This document shows positions 45,361 to 55,480 of a stretch of DNA of 64,000 nucleotides, piece after piece. This stretch comes from Zanthoxylum bungeanum (taxonomy: Eukaryota; Streptophyta; Magnoliopsida; Sapindales; Rutaceae), in the NCBI GenBank assembly GCA_019454045.1, contig SKCR01051205.1:248001-312000 (forward strand), given 5' to 3'. The position numbers were made by a program, and so were the translations under genes. Under the pieces are notes generated by a model, which saw only the letters and a program-made list of their open reading frames with translations, did not search any database and was not told where the DNA came from. Position 1 is the first letter of the stretch. The number at the start of each line of letters is the position of its first letter.

Positions 45361-46480
45361 TAACCAAGAAAGAGTTGCTACTACCACCGAGAAAACCTCC
45401 AAAGACTTTCATATATATGAAGAAGATGTTGTGAACCTTGCCAGCCACGAGACCAGTTGGGTGATAGATAATGGCGCCTCCATACACGCCACATCTCGCA
45501 GAGACTTCTTTTCATCTTACACACCAGGAGACTACGGTGCTGTAAGGATGGGGAATGACGGACAGTCCAAAGCCGTCGGTATTGGAGACATCTGCCTTGA
45601 AACAGACAACGGGACAAGGCTAGTGTTGAAGGGAGTCAAGCACATCCCAGACATCCGGTTAAACCTTATCTCAACAGGCAAGCTGGATGATGAAGGTTTA
45701 TGCAGCACCTTTAGTGACGGATGCTGGAAGATCACTAAAGGATCAATGGTCGTGGCACGAGGTAAGAAAGATTCAACCCTGTATTTGATGCATGCTAAGC
45801 TTTCCAATAGTAGCATAAATACAGTTAACAGTAATGAGGCAGCCGAGCTATGGCATAAAAAGTTGGGTCACATGAGCCAAACAGGGATGGAGATACTACG
45901 CAGGCGGAATGTTCTTCCGGAATTGAAGAACTCACACTTACGGAAGTGTGAACACTGCATGGCTGGAAAGCAGAACAGAGTATCCTTCCAGAGCTCCCCG
46001 CCTCAACGGAAACCGGAGGTACTAGATCTCATACATTCAGATGTTTGTGGTCCGATACAGATACGGACACTCGGAGGGTCACTGTATTTTGTGACATTTA
46101 TTGATGATCATTCAAGGAAGATCTGGGCATACACCTTGAAGAGAAAAGACCAAGTGCTTGGAGTGTTCAAGGAGTTTCATGCTTTGGTAGAGAGAGAAAC
46201 CAGCAAGAAACTGAAGTGCATCAGAACAGATAACGGTGGAGAATACAGAGGTCTGTTTGATCAGTACTGCAAGATGCAAGGAATCAGACATCAAACGACA
46301 CCTCCGAAGACACCTCAGCTGAATGGCCTAGCTGAGAGGATGAACAGAACCTTGTGCGAGAGGATCAGAAGCTTGCTGTCACAAGCCAAGCTGCCGAAGA
46401 CATTTTGGGGGAGGCACTCATCACAGCAGTTCATGTTTTGAATATGTCCCCAGCAGTCGCACTGAAAGGTAATGTTCCTA
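45361..46480 (+). pseudogene. Protease and integrase of copia E, one frameshift at the end
   Basis: Same frame as the zinc knuckle to 46441. The protease motif is WVIDNGASIHAT, where D-N-G stands in place of D-[ST]-G. The pre-integrase HHCC domain is complete (LWHKKLGHMSQTG...CEHCMAGKQ). Integrase has all three catalytic positions: HSDVCGPI, RTDNGGEYR and LNGLAERMNRT. One extra G near 46408 ends the frame at FWGRHSSQ; the integrase C-terminus continues in the next frame (EALITAVHVLNMSP). Confidence 0.92.
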
Positions 46481-47900
46481 ACCAAGCTTGGACAGGTAAA
46501 GAAGTGTCATACGAGCACTTACATGTCTTTGGGTGCAAAGCTTATGTACACATCCCAAAGGACGAGAGATCCAAGCTTGATGCAAAGACGCGACAATGTG
46601 TCTTTATTGGCTATGGTCAGGATGATTTCGGCTACAAACTCTATGATCCTGTGGAGAAAAAGATTGTCAGAAGCCGAGATGTTGTCTTTGTTGAAGACCA
46701 GACCATAGAAGATATCCGGAAGGAATTGAAGATAATGCCCCAGCAATATAGAAATGTGAATCCAGAACCTCATACACCGTGCCAGTACGAGTTGAAGATG
46801 AGGTTCCCAGACTGAGGGTACAGGTGATGAAGCTCCCAGAGATGATGATCATGATCAACCACCAGTACCAGAAGCTACACCAACAGTTCCACAGAGAAGG
46901 TCTGACAGAGAGAGGCGACCTTCAACCAAATACTCTGCATATGAGTATGTGCTGCTTATTGACGGGGGAGAACCCGAGATCTATCAGGAGGCTGTGGAAA
47001 CAGAAGACAGAGAAAAGTGGGAGGAAGCCATGCAAGATGAGATGAAATCTTTGCATGACAATCACACTTTTGAGTTGGTGAAATTGCCAAGAGGCAAAAG
47101 GGCTTTGAAGAAAAAATGGGTGTACATGGTGAAGCAACAGAAGAATACTTCACAACCCCGATACAAAGCCAGGCTAGTCGTCAAGGGATTCAATCAAAGG
47201 AAAGGCATTGACTTCGATGAAATCTTCTCTCCAGTTGTGAAGATGTCATCCATCAGAGTGGTACTCAGCTTAGCAGCAAGCCTCCACCTGGAAGTTGAGC
47301 AGATGGATGTCAATACCGCATTTCTTCACGGAGATCTGGAAGAAGAAATTTACATGGAGCAACCAGAAGGCTTCAGAGTCAGCGGGAAAGAGGACTATGT
47401 GTGCAGACTCAGGAAAAGCCTATATGGTTTGAAACAGGCACCGAGACAGTGGTACGTGAAGTTTGAGTCAGTTATGGGGGAGCAGGGATACAAGAAGACC
47501 ACTTCAGACCATTGTGTTTTCGTTCAGAAGTTTTCTGACGATGATTTTATCATCTTACTGCTATATGTAGATGATATGTTGATAGTTGGCAGGAATCAAT
47601 CGAGGATTGATAATTTGAAGCAGCATTGAGTAAGTCTTTTGAGATGAAAGACTTGGGGCCTGCTAAACAGATTTTTGGCATCAGGATCGGCCGTGATCGG
47701 AAAGCCAGGAAGTTATACTTGTCACAGGAGGAGTACATCGAGAATGTACTTCAGAGAATCCAGATGGACAAGGCTAAAGCGGTTAGCACTCCTCTTGCTA
47801 CCCATTTTAGATTGAGTACACAACAGAGTCCCTCTACTGAGACGGAGAAGGAGGAAATGAAACAGGTTCCATACACCTCAGCAGTGGGAAGTCTTATGTA
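46481..47900 (+). pseudogene. Integrase tail and reverse transcriptase of copia E, frameshifted
   Basis: 46481-46815 encodes the C-terminal integrase region (GYGQDDFGYKLYDP, VVFVEDQTIEDI). Frame changes near 46777 and before 46949 follow. RT then reads in one frame 46949-47629: EKWEEAMQDEMKSLHDNHTF, RYKARLVVKGFNQRKGIDFD, VEQMDVNTAFLHGDLEE, SLYGLKQAPRQWY and the catalytic LLLYVDDMLIVG, all intact. A missing base at 47626 shifts the remainder (SKSFEMKDLGPAKQIFGIRI). Confidence 0.92.
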
Positions 47901-48576
47901 TGCCATGGTGTGCACGAGGCCAAACTTAGCACACCCAGTTGGATTGGTCAGCCGGTTTATGTCAAACCCAGGACGGGAACACTGGAATGCGATCAAATGG
48001 ATCATGCGGTATCTTCGAGGCACATCCAAGATGAGGTTATGTTTTGGAAGCAGCGACAAACCAGTGTTGATGGGCTACACCGACTCAGATATGGCAGGAG
48101 ATATGGATACCCGAAAGTCTACTTCGGGGTATCTGATTACTCTCTCAGGAGGAGCTGTGGCATGGCAGTCTAGGTTGCAGAGATGTGTTGCACTTTCTAC
48201 AACAGAGGCAGAATTCATTGCAACTACAGAATCTTGCAAGGAATTGTTGTGGATGAAGACATTCGTTCAAGAATTGGGTTTCAAGCAGGAGAAGTACATT
48301 TTGTACTGCGATAGCCAGAGCGCTATCTATCTCGGTAAAAATTCCACATTTCATTCGAGGTCAAAACATATCGATGTGAGGTATCACTGGATACGGGACG
48401 TCTTGAGCTCAAGACTGTTAGAACTCAGGAAAATTCACACCGACGACAACGGTGCCGATATGTTCACGAAGGTTTTACCGAATGAGAAGCTTGAAATCTG
48501 TGTGTGCCATAGCCGGGATGACAAAACTCTCCACATAGTCAGAGTGGGGAGATTCAGAGAACTACGATTGGCTTGA
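47901..48576 (+). pseudogene. RNase H of copia E, intact frame
   Basis: In frame with the RT end: YTDSDMAGDMDTRKSTSGYL, CVALSTTEAEFIATTESCKE, LYCDSQSAIYLGKN, SKHIDVRYHWIRDVL and DDNGADMFTKVLP. The four catalytic acidic residues are present. The frame runs to 48576. Confidence 0.92.
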
Positions 48577-48686
48577 TCCCAACTCAAGGTACGTAGGCAG
48601 TCATACAGATGCAGCCAGGGGAGGATCCTTTTGAGGATCCGGTTTGGATGATTGATGGTCGACTCAGATTTTAGGAAATCTTCACC

Positions 48687-48698
48687 GAGGGGGAGATT
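48687..48698 (+). other. Polypurine tract of copia E
   Basis: GAGGGGGAGATT immediately before TGTTGGAGTCAGC. Confidence 0.9.
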
Positions 48699-49040
48699 TG
48701 TTGGAGTCAGCAAGCAAACGTAACTTGTTGAAGAAGCAAGCGAAAGTAACTTGTTGAAGAAGCTGGCAAAAGTAAAACTTGTTGAAGAAGCTGGCAAAAG
48801 CAAAACGTGTTGAAGAAGCTGGCAACACGATTTTGACACTATAAATTGAGCCTTCCCAGATCATTGTTAGAATCCCAGAGTATTCCAGAAATCCTAGAGT
48901 GAGTAAAATAGAGAGTAAAGTGGTGTGAGAGTTTTTTGTAAAGCTTGAGTTATAAAGCTTTGTAATTCTTTTGTTTGTGTAATAAAAGAAGAGTTTTCTC
49001 TCCAATCACCTCTATTATTGTGTGTGTTTTAATCACAACA
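48699..49040 (+). mobile_element. 3' LTR of copia E
   Basis: Matches 43530-43885 except A/G at the AACRTAAC site, T/C near the end and loss of 14 bases between AATTC repeats (TTGTAATTCTTTTG against TTGTAATTCAGAATTACT...). The deletion looks like slippage between short direct repeats. Confidence 0.95.
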
Positions 49041-49102
49041 CAAGGAAACCACAATCTTGTACATTTGATAAAATTGAAGCTAAGAAAATTCAAAATGTTC
49101 AC

Positions 49103-49167
49103 CTGTCTTTACATTGGCTGGCTAAGTCGGATTCCTTGAAACCCTCTCGTCTTTCTTTTTGCCAATC
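49103..49167 (-). pseudogene. Glucosyltransferase pseudogene, exon 3
   Basis: Between TTTTCTGCAG acceptor and CAG|GTGAAC donor the 65-base exon encodes DWQKERREGFKESDLASQC, matching the family's DWxxExxEGFKxSDLASQC. Both splice sites are canonical. Confidence 0.88.
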
Positions 49168-49248
49168 CTGCAGAAAAGTTTCTCAAAGTTTCATATGAAA
49201 TTGCTACAATGGCATAAAAACATATATATACTGGTTTGAGATTATTGC

Positions 49249-49441
49249 CTGTTTAAATAAAGGAGCATTCTACTCTTGTCCCTCCGAGACATTACATTTC
49301 ATAAGGTCCTTCCTAAGGCGAGCAACATGAATATTACCCTTCCAGAAAGCATAAGGTTCCCTCTCTGTCCATTTCATTTTCCTGTGTTCTCCTTCCAGGT
49401 CCTTCATCATTGGCTCCCATGACTTCATATTAATCTCAGGC
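49249..49441 (-). pseudogene. Glucosyltransferase pseudogene, exon 2, with premature stop
   Basis: After acceptor ATAATGCAG it encodes PEINMKSWEPMMKDLEG, KMKWTEREPYAFWKGN and ARLRKDLMKCNVSEGQE, then TAG in place of the conserved Trp codon, followed by NAPLFKQ (family WNARLYAQ). The exon ends CAG|GCAATA, a GC donor or a mutated GT. Confidence 0.9.
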
Positions 49442-49650
49442 CTGCATTATCATCATTTGTATTACACAGCAGTTATACACTTGTACCAAACTAAGTTGCA
49501 TTGCAGATATTCTGAACAAAAAATTTAAAAAAATAAAAAATGCTACTTTGTCCGAACGAGGCTGGTGGTGTAGGGCTTGAGACAGTCGGGAGTTTTACTT
49601 GGGTTTCCAACCATTCAAAAAAAAAAAGAGTTGCTCCGATTTAGTCATAC
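49442..49650. other. Intron 1 of the glucosyltransferase pseudogene
   Basis: Minus-strand donor GGATG|GTATGAC at 49650 and acceptor ATAATGCAG at 49442. Splicing would join GG-ATG to G-CCT, giving Gly-Trp-Pro-Glu in frame. About 209 bp, T-rich before the acceptor on the minus strand. Confidence 0.75.
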
Positions 49651-49800
49651 CATCCCCAAAATGACCAATCAGGAAAGACAATATCGAGTGTTTTCTCATG
49701 GCCACAGTACCGAAACAGCGGAGGCAGGGCAGGATCACCAGGCACACAATGCTCGCTTTTTGGAACAACCGGCCGGTCAGAGCAGTCAAATGGAAATCCA
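49651..49800 (-). pseudogene. Glucosyltransferase pseudogene, exon 1, downstream part (split by copia F)
   Basis: Encodes FDCSDRPVVPKSEHC, PPLFRYCGHEKTLDIVFPDWSFWGW, the family's most conserved block. Its upstream neighbour is at 61591, beyond copia F. Next to the insertion point one base is missing, so the LDLDF of the upstream part and the FDCSD here are in different frames. Confidence 0.92.
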
Positions 49801-50103
49801 TGTTGTGATAAAAACACGCACAATAGAGGAGAAATTAGAGAAAACTCTTCTTTTATTACTCAAACAAAAGAATTACAAAGCAAACCAAGCTTTACAAAAA
49901 ACTCTCAAACACTCTTTACTCTCTGTTATGCTCACTCTATGTATTTCTAGGATGCTAAACAAATGAGATTATGGCTTCTTTTATAGTTGTCAAAACGTGT
50001 GCTACAGTGGCACACGTTTTGCCAACGCGTTTGCTGCATCCATCATTTGCAGCTGACCAGCATGCATGCAAGTTGCATGCTGCATGCATGCTGGAGTCCA
50101 ACA
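49801..50103 (-). mobile_element. 3' LTR of copia F
   Basis: On the minus strand TGTTGGACTCCAGCATG to TATCACAACA, 303 bp. U3 contains overlapping GCATGC/TGCATGCA palindromes (50070-50095), similar to RY elements bound by B3 factors, and the imperfect hairpin GTGTGCCACTGTAGCACAC. Confidence 0.93.
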
Positions 50104-50119
50104 AATATCCCCATCGGTG
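50104..50119 (-). other. Polypurine tract of copia F
   Basis: The minus strand reads CACCGATGGGGATATT before the LTR start TGTTGGACTCC. Confidence 0.75.
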
Positions 50120-50275
50120 AAGATTTGCCTTAAAATTTGAGCCGACCATCAATCACCCAAATCGGATCCTCAAAAGGATCCACCTTTGGCTGCATCTGTA
50201 TGACTGCCTACGTACCTTGAGTTGGGATCAAGCCAATCATAGTTCTCTGTATCTCCATACTTTGACTATATGGAG

Positions 50276-50793
50276 AGTTTTGTCATCCCGACTATGGCAT
50301 GACAAATTTCAAGTTTCTCCTTCGGTAAAACTTTGTCATCAGTGTGAATCTTTCTAAGTTCTAACAGTTTTGAGCTCAGGACGTCCCGTATCTAGTGATA
50401 CCTCACATCGATATGTTTTAATCTCTAGTGAAAAGTAGAATTTTTACCGAGGTAGATAGCACTCTGGCTATCACAGTACAAAGTGTATTTCTCCTGCTTG
50501 AAACCCAATTCCTGGATAAATGTCTTCATCCACAATAATTTCTTGCAAGCTTCCGTTACTGTAATGAATTCTGCCTCTTTTGTAGAGAGTGCAACACATC
50601 TCTGCAACCTTGACTGTCATGCCACAGCTCCCCCTGAGAGAGTAATTAGATACCCCGAAGTAGACTTACGGGTATCCATATCACCTGCCATATCTGAATC
50701 GGTGTAGCCCATTAACACTAGCTTGTTGCTTCCAAAATATAATCTCATTTTGGATGTGCTTCGAAGATAACGCATTATCCATTTGACAGCATT
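50276..50793 (-). pseudogene. RNase H of copia F, broken
   Basis: GYTDSDMAGDMDTRKSTSGYL, CVALSTKEAEFITVTEACKK and LYCDSQSAIYLGKN are present. A stop replaces the Trp after GGAVA, and two more fall in HSRSKHIDVRYHWIRD. Compared with E, the stretch NGADMFT before KVLP is missing, which removes the last conserved motif. Confidence 0.88.
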
Positions 50794-51786
50794 TCAGTGT
50801 TCTTTTCCTAGGTTTGACATAAACCGGCAAACCAATCCAACTGTGTGTGCTAGGTCTGGCCTTGTGCACACCATAGCATACATGAGACTTCCCACTGCTG
50901 AGGTGTATGGAACCTGTTTCATTTCCTCCTTCTTTGTCTCAGTAGAGGGACTCTGATTTGTACTCAATCTAAAGTGGGTAGCAAGAGGAGTGCTAATCGC
51001 TTTAGCTTTGTCCATCTGAAATCGTTGAAGTACCTTCTCGATGTACTCCTCCTGTGACAAGTATAATTTCTTGGCTTTCCAATCACGACCGATCCTAATG
51101 TCAAGAATCTTTTTTGCTGGCCCCAAGTCTTTCATCTCAAAAGACTTACTCAATTGATGCTTCAAATCATCAATCCTCAATTGATTCCGGCCGACTATCA
51201 ACATATCATCTACATACAACAGTAAGATGATAAAGTCATCGTAAGAAAATTTCTGAACGAAAACAAAATGGTCTGAATTAGTCTTCATGTATCCTTGATC
51301 CCCCATAACTGACTCAAACTTCACGTACCAATGTCTCGGTGCCTGTTTCAAACTATAGAGGTTTTTCCTAAGTCTGCACATATGGTCCTTTTTTCCTTTG
51401 ACTCTGAAGCCTTCTGGTTGCTCCATATAAATTTCTTCTTCCAAATCCCCATGAAGAAATGCGGTCTTGACATTCATCTGCTCAATCTCCAAGTCAATAC
51501 TTGCTACTAAGCTGAGTACCACTCTGATGGATGACATCTTCACAACTAGAGAGAAGATTTTATCAAAGTCAATGTCTTTCCTCTTATTAAATCCCTTGAC
51601 AACTAGTTTGGCTTTGTACCGAGGTTGTGAAGTGTGTTCTTGTTGCTTCACTCTGTACACCCTTTTGTTCTTCAAAGCCCGTTTTCCTTTTGGCAATTTC
51701 ACCAACTCGAAAATATGATTATCATGCAAAAATTTCATCTCATCTTGCATGGCTTCCTCCCATTTTTCCTTGTTCTCTGTTTCCAC
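50794..51786 (-). pseudogene. Reverse transcriptase of copia F, 330-codon open frame
   Basis: A single open frame covers the RT domain from EKWEEAMQDEMKFLHDNHIF through VEQMNVKTAFLHGDLEE-like codons, SLKQAPRHWYVKFESV and the catalytic LLLYVDDMLIVG to FEMKDLGPAKKI and the TSAVGSLMYAMVCTRPDLAH segment. It is less damaged than the RT of E, although F is nested deeper and is otherwise more decayed. Confidence 0.9.
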
Positions 51787-51859
51787 AGCCTCCTTGTAGC
51801 TCTCAGGTTCTCCCCCGTTAGTAACAGCACATACTCATATGCAGAGTATTTCATTGAAG

Positions 51860-53039
51860 GTCACATTTCTCTGTCAGACCTTCTCTGTGGAACCGTTAGT
51901 GTAGCTTCTGATACTGGTGGTTGATCATAATCATCATCTCTGGGAGCTTCAACACTTGTACCCTTCTGATTGGGAACCTCATCTTCAACATGTATTGGCA
52001 CCGGTGTATGAGGTTCTGGATTCACATCAACATTTCTGTATTGCTGAGGCATTGTCTTTGGTTTCTTTTTGATATCTTCTATAGTCTGATCTTCAACGAA
52101 GACAACATCTTAGCTTCTGAGAATCTTCTTCTGAAGAGGATCATACAGTTTGTAGCTGAAATCATCCAGACCATAGCCAATAAAGACACACTGTCGCGTC
52201 TTTGCATCAAGTTTGGATCTTTCATCCTTTGGGATGTGTACAAATGCTTTGCACCCAAAGACATGTAAGTGATCATATGACATTTATTTACCTGTCCATA
52301 CTTGATTATGAACATTATATTTTAGTGCGACTACTGGGGACATGTTCAAAACATGTACGGTTCTGCTGAGTGCCTCCCCTTAAAATGTCTTCGGTAGCTT
52401 GGCTTGTGAGAGCAAGCTTCTGACTCTTTCGCACAAGGTTATATTTATTCTCTCAGTTAGGTCATTGAACTGAGGTGTCTTGGGATGTGTCGTTTGATGT
52501 TGGATTCCTTGCATCTTGCAATACTGATCAAACGGACCTCTGTACTCTCCACCATTGTCTGTTCTGATGTATTTCAGTTTCTTACCGATTTCTCTCTACC
52601 GGGGCATGAAACTCTTTGAACACTCTCAACACTTGATCTTTTGTCTTCAAAGTGTATATCATATCTTCCTTGAATGATCATCTATAAATGTCACAAAATA
52701 AAGTGACCCACCAAGTATTCTTATTTGCATCGGACCACATACATCTGAATGTATGAGATCAAGTACCTCCGGTTTTCGTTGAGGCGGGGAGCTCTTGAAG
52801 GACACCTTGTTCTACTTTCCAGCCATGTAGTGTTCACACTTCTATAAGTGTGAGTTCTTCAACCCGGGAAGAACATTCCTTCGGCGCAGTACTTCCATCC
52901 CTGTTTGACTCATATGACCGAGCTTTTTATGCCATAGCCCGGTTGCCTCATTACTATTGACTGTATTTATGCTACTATTGGAAATTTTAGCGTGCATCAA
53001 ATACAGTGTTGAGTCTTTCTTACCTCGTGCCATCACCAT
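51860..53039 (-). pseudogene. Integrase and pre-integrase of copia F, broken
   Basis: Pieces in order on the minus strand: LWHKKLGHMSQTGMEVLRRR (52842-53039), integrase with LIHSDVCGPMQ-like and RTDNGGEYR-like motifs around 52560-52760 separated by frame changes, then SLGAKHLYTSQRMKDP in a shadow frame of the C-terminal region, and PQQYRNVDVNPEPHTPVPIH (51861-52052). All three catalytic regions are recognisable but not in one frame. Confidence 0.8.
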
Positions 53040-53057
53040 TGATCCTTTAGTGAGCTT

Positions 53058-53680
53058 TCATGTGTTGTCACTAAAAGTGCTGCAGAAACCTTCATCATCC
53101 AGCTTGCCTGTTGAGATCAGGTTTAACCGGATATCTGGGATGTGCTTGACTCTCTTCAACACTAGTCTTTTCCCATTGTCTGTTTCAAGCAAATGTCTCC
53201 AAGACTTTGGTAGCGTATTTAGGAGTATTAAGCCATTTACCTCATCGCTGAAGTCAATGTCCAATCCAAACAATTCTTTCATGGTGCCGAGGAAATCATT
53301 GATATGCTCCACCACAGCTGTACCTTCATCGTATTTCAACCTCATCATCTTCTTGATGTAGTACAGCTTGTTGTTGCCAGTCTTTACTCGAAAAAGCTCA
53401 TCCAGCTTTCTCCATAAGACACGTGCATTTGTATCTTCACTAATATGGTTTACTATACTATCGTCGATCCACTGACGAATAGTACTCCATGTTTTCTGGT
53501 GAAGATTATTTCACCTTTCTTCAGACATCGCTTCTGATTTCTTCTCCAGAAAAATCGATCCATCATAGTCATTCACATATAGAAGGTCTTTCATTCTTCA
53601 TCTCCATGTGAAATAATTTATGCTGGTTAACAAAATCATTTTTCTGTTGCCCCCATCCATCATAAAAATTAAAAGTAGAA
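53058..53680 (-). pseudogene. gag of copia F fused to post-protease sequence by deletion
   Basis: The minus strand reads gag from about 53665 (MDGGNRKMILL-like) through YDEGTAVVEHINDFLGTMKEL and LLNTLPKSWRHL, then passes directly into LETDNGKRLVLKRVKHIPD, which in E lies 542 bases further on, after the zinc knuckle and protease active site. Both E segments have TTGG at the junction (45040 and 45582), so a microhomology deletion explains the fusion. Confidence 0.88.
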
Positions 53681-53749
53681 TTTCAAAAAACGGAGCTCAT
53701 CGTTGCGTCCGGAATGGTCAAAAATGGTGGAAATGACACTTCGTTTGTC

Positions 53750-54010
53750 AAAATCCGACATATGGACCAAAATGTAATATTTCAGAAGTTACATGGGTCA
53801 AATTGTAATTTCCAAAAGTTCATGGGCTAAAATATAATTTCTAGAAAGTATAGGAACCTTTCTGAAATTTATCAAAATTTTGCTGACATGGCACTGGTAA
53901 TGACGTGTCGCTGATTGGATGACATGTGGTTGCTGATTGGTCTGCTGATGTGTCATGCTGACTGGGCTGTTGACTGTATGTGACGGCTGACGTGGCAGCT
54001 GACTGGACTG
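53750..54010 (-). repeat. Leader arrays of copia F (AATTTAGCCC-like and TGACGTGG-like)
   Basis: 53755-53870 holds degenerate copies of the ~35-base unit seen in E at 44281-44490. 53890-54010 holds GACGTGTCGCTGATTGG, GATGACATGTGGTTGC and TGACGTGGCAGCTGAC units corresponding to the CCACGTCAGC arrays of E and G. Confidence 0.75.
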
Positions 54011-54253
54011 CTTATGTGGCACTGACTCAACGTCTTCAAGCTTCAGCTGGCGAGTGCGGCACGTGGGGCAGTCTCTAGAAGGCGCGTGAAGCTTCTCTGG
54101 ATCTACATTCGATCGTCGGAAAATACCACCGTGCTCGTCTCGTCATGAAAATTCCGATGGTATGCTCAAAATCAATTTTTGACAACTTTCGTCGGAACTG
54201 ATTTTCCAAACTGAAGCTCTGTTTTTGAGTTTCGGGATCCCTCCGTGGAACCT

Positions 54254-54269
54254 TAGCTCTGATACCACT
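54254..54269 (-). other. Primer-binding site of copia F
   Basis: The minus strand reads AAGTGGTATCAGAGCT directly after the LTR end CACAACA. Confidence 0.9.
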
Positions 54270-54355
54270 TGTTGTGATAAAAACACGCACAATAGAGGAG
54301 AAATGAGAGAAAACTCTTCTTTTATTACTGAAACAAAAGAATTACAAAGCAAACC
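54270..54355 (-). mobile_element. 5' LTR of copia F, 3' part (split by G)
   Basis: TGTTGTGATAAAAACACG...GCAAACC equals 49801 onward. It is interrupted after AAACC, the target duplicated by copia G. Confidence 0.93.
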
Positions 54356-54813
54356 TGTAGAGTCCAGTTGCATGGTAAATTTCCATGCAGAGACATGGCC
54401 ATGCATGAAGCTTCCTTGAAGCTTCCCACCTTGTTCCAGCCAGCTACCATGCATGAAGAAAACAGCCATGCACATCAACTTTCGGTGGTGATTGAGATTG
54501 CCACAAAATCAGGCCTTTGAATTCTTGGTGAAACAAACAAATGTGGTCTCCATAAATTAATGAGTGAAAGGTGGTGGGTACTGTTCACATGTTGACATTT
54601 TGTACTAAATTTGTACTATAAATTCTGAGCTCAGTTTGAAGCTTAGGACACCCCAAAGTGTGAGTAATAAGCTCCAAGTAGAGAGCTTGAGAGTGTGTGA
54701 GGTTTTTTGTATAGTGTAAAGTTTAAACACTTGTATCTATTCTTGTAGTAATAAAAATTAGAGTATTCGGTTTTTCCTCAAACACATTCTAAAGTGATCA
54801 GAGAATCACAACA
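54356..54813 (+). mobile_element. 5' LTR of copia G
   Basis: TGTAGAGTCCAGTTGC to GAATCACAACA. A TATA-like ACTATAAATTCTG lies at 54616. U3 contains GCATGGCCATGCATG-type palindromes and CATGCAGAGACATGG, the word that is multiplied at the element's 3' end. Confidence 0.95.
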
Positions 54814-54830
54814 AGTGGTATCAGAGCTTC
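54814..54830 (+). other. Primer-binding site of copia G
   Basis: AGTGGTATCAGAGCTTC directly after CACAACA. Confidence 0.9.
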
Positions 54831-55069
54831 GGTTGTTCTTTGGGGTCGTAAAACCGATTAACAAAGTTTCCGATCGGAAAATTGGTTCCGACGAAAGTTG
54901 TCAAAAATCAAATTTGAGCATACCATCAGCTAGTTCACGTCGAGACGAGCACGGTGGTATTTTCCGGCGATCAAACGGAGATCCAGGGACCCGCACGCGC
55001 CAGGCAGAGAGATCTTCACGCGCCTCGACTCGCAGAATGCGCCGCGCGTGTGGCTGGAGGTTGAAGACG

Positions 55070-55360
55070 CTGACGTGTCCGCCACGTCAGCGCACACTCA
55101 GTGGTGAGTCAACGCCACGTCAGTGCACAGTCAGTGCCACGTCATCGCACAGTCAGTGCCACGTCAGCGCACAGTCAGTGCCACGTCATCCACCACGTCA
55201 TCTGCCACGTCATTGCACAGTCAACGCCACGTCAGCAACCGGTCCTACCTCTACCACGTCAGCATCACCTGGTAAATTTCATTTAGCCTCCTGAAGTTTC
55301 AAAAATTTACATTCTGCCCCAGGAAGTTTTAGAAATTACAAATTGGTCCCCGAGTCGAAT
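55070..55360 (+). repeat. Leader arrays of copia G: about ten CCACGTCA units, then AATTTCATTTAGCC units
   Basis: 55080-55265 repeats GCCACGTCAGCGCACAGTCA with variants (ATCG, TGCA). 55270-55350 has two or three copies of the ~35-base unit shared with E and F. The two short ORFs over the array (54794-55294, 55101-55286) reflect the repeat and not a protein. Confidence 0.85.
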
Positions 55361-55480
55361 TTAGAACAATGAAGTGTCTATTCCACCATTTTCGACCGTT
55401 CCAGACGCAAAGGTGACCTTTAATTTGTGAAAATCAGCCCCAATTTTACCTTATTTTTATTTTAAACTTAAAAACTTAAA

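Larger units (their letters stand above)
43530..49040 (+). mobile_element. Ty1/copia element E (Tork/Tnt1-like), 5.5 kb, TSD CAAGG
   Basis: LTRs 43530-43885 and 48699-49040 differ by only two substitutions and one 14-base indel. CAAGG flanks both sides (43525-43529, 49041-49045). All copia domains are present in order and catalytic motifs are visible, but single-base frameshifts break the polyprotein at about 44895, 45010, 46408, 46777, 46810-46950 and 47626. It lies in opposite orientation within the glucosyltransferase pseudogene, in or beside an intron. It is the youngest-looking complete element in the window. Confidence 0.95.

Noticed and set aside
48145..48839. Several minus-strand ORFs across the RNase H and LTR of copia E
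   Set aside because: They overlap the intact sense RNase H frame and the U3 tandem repeats.
54794..55294. 166-codon ORF rich in Arg, Ser, His and Gln
   Set aside because: It spans the primer site and the CCACGTCA array of copia G; codons are dictated by the tandem repeat.
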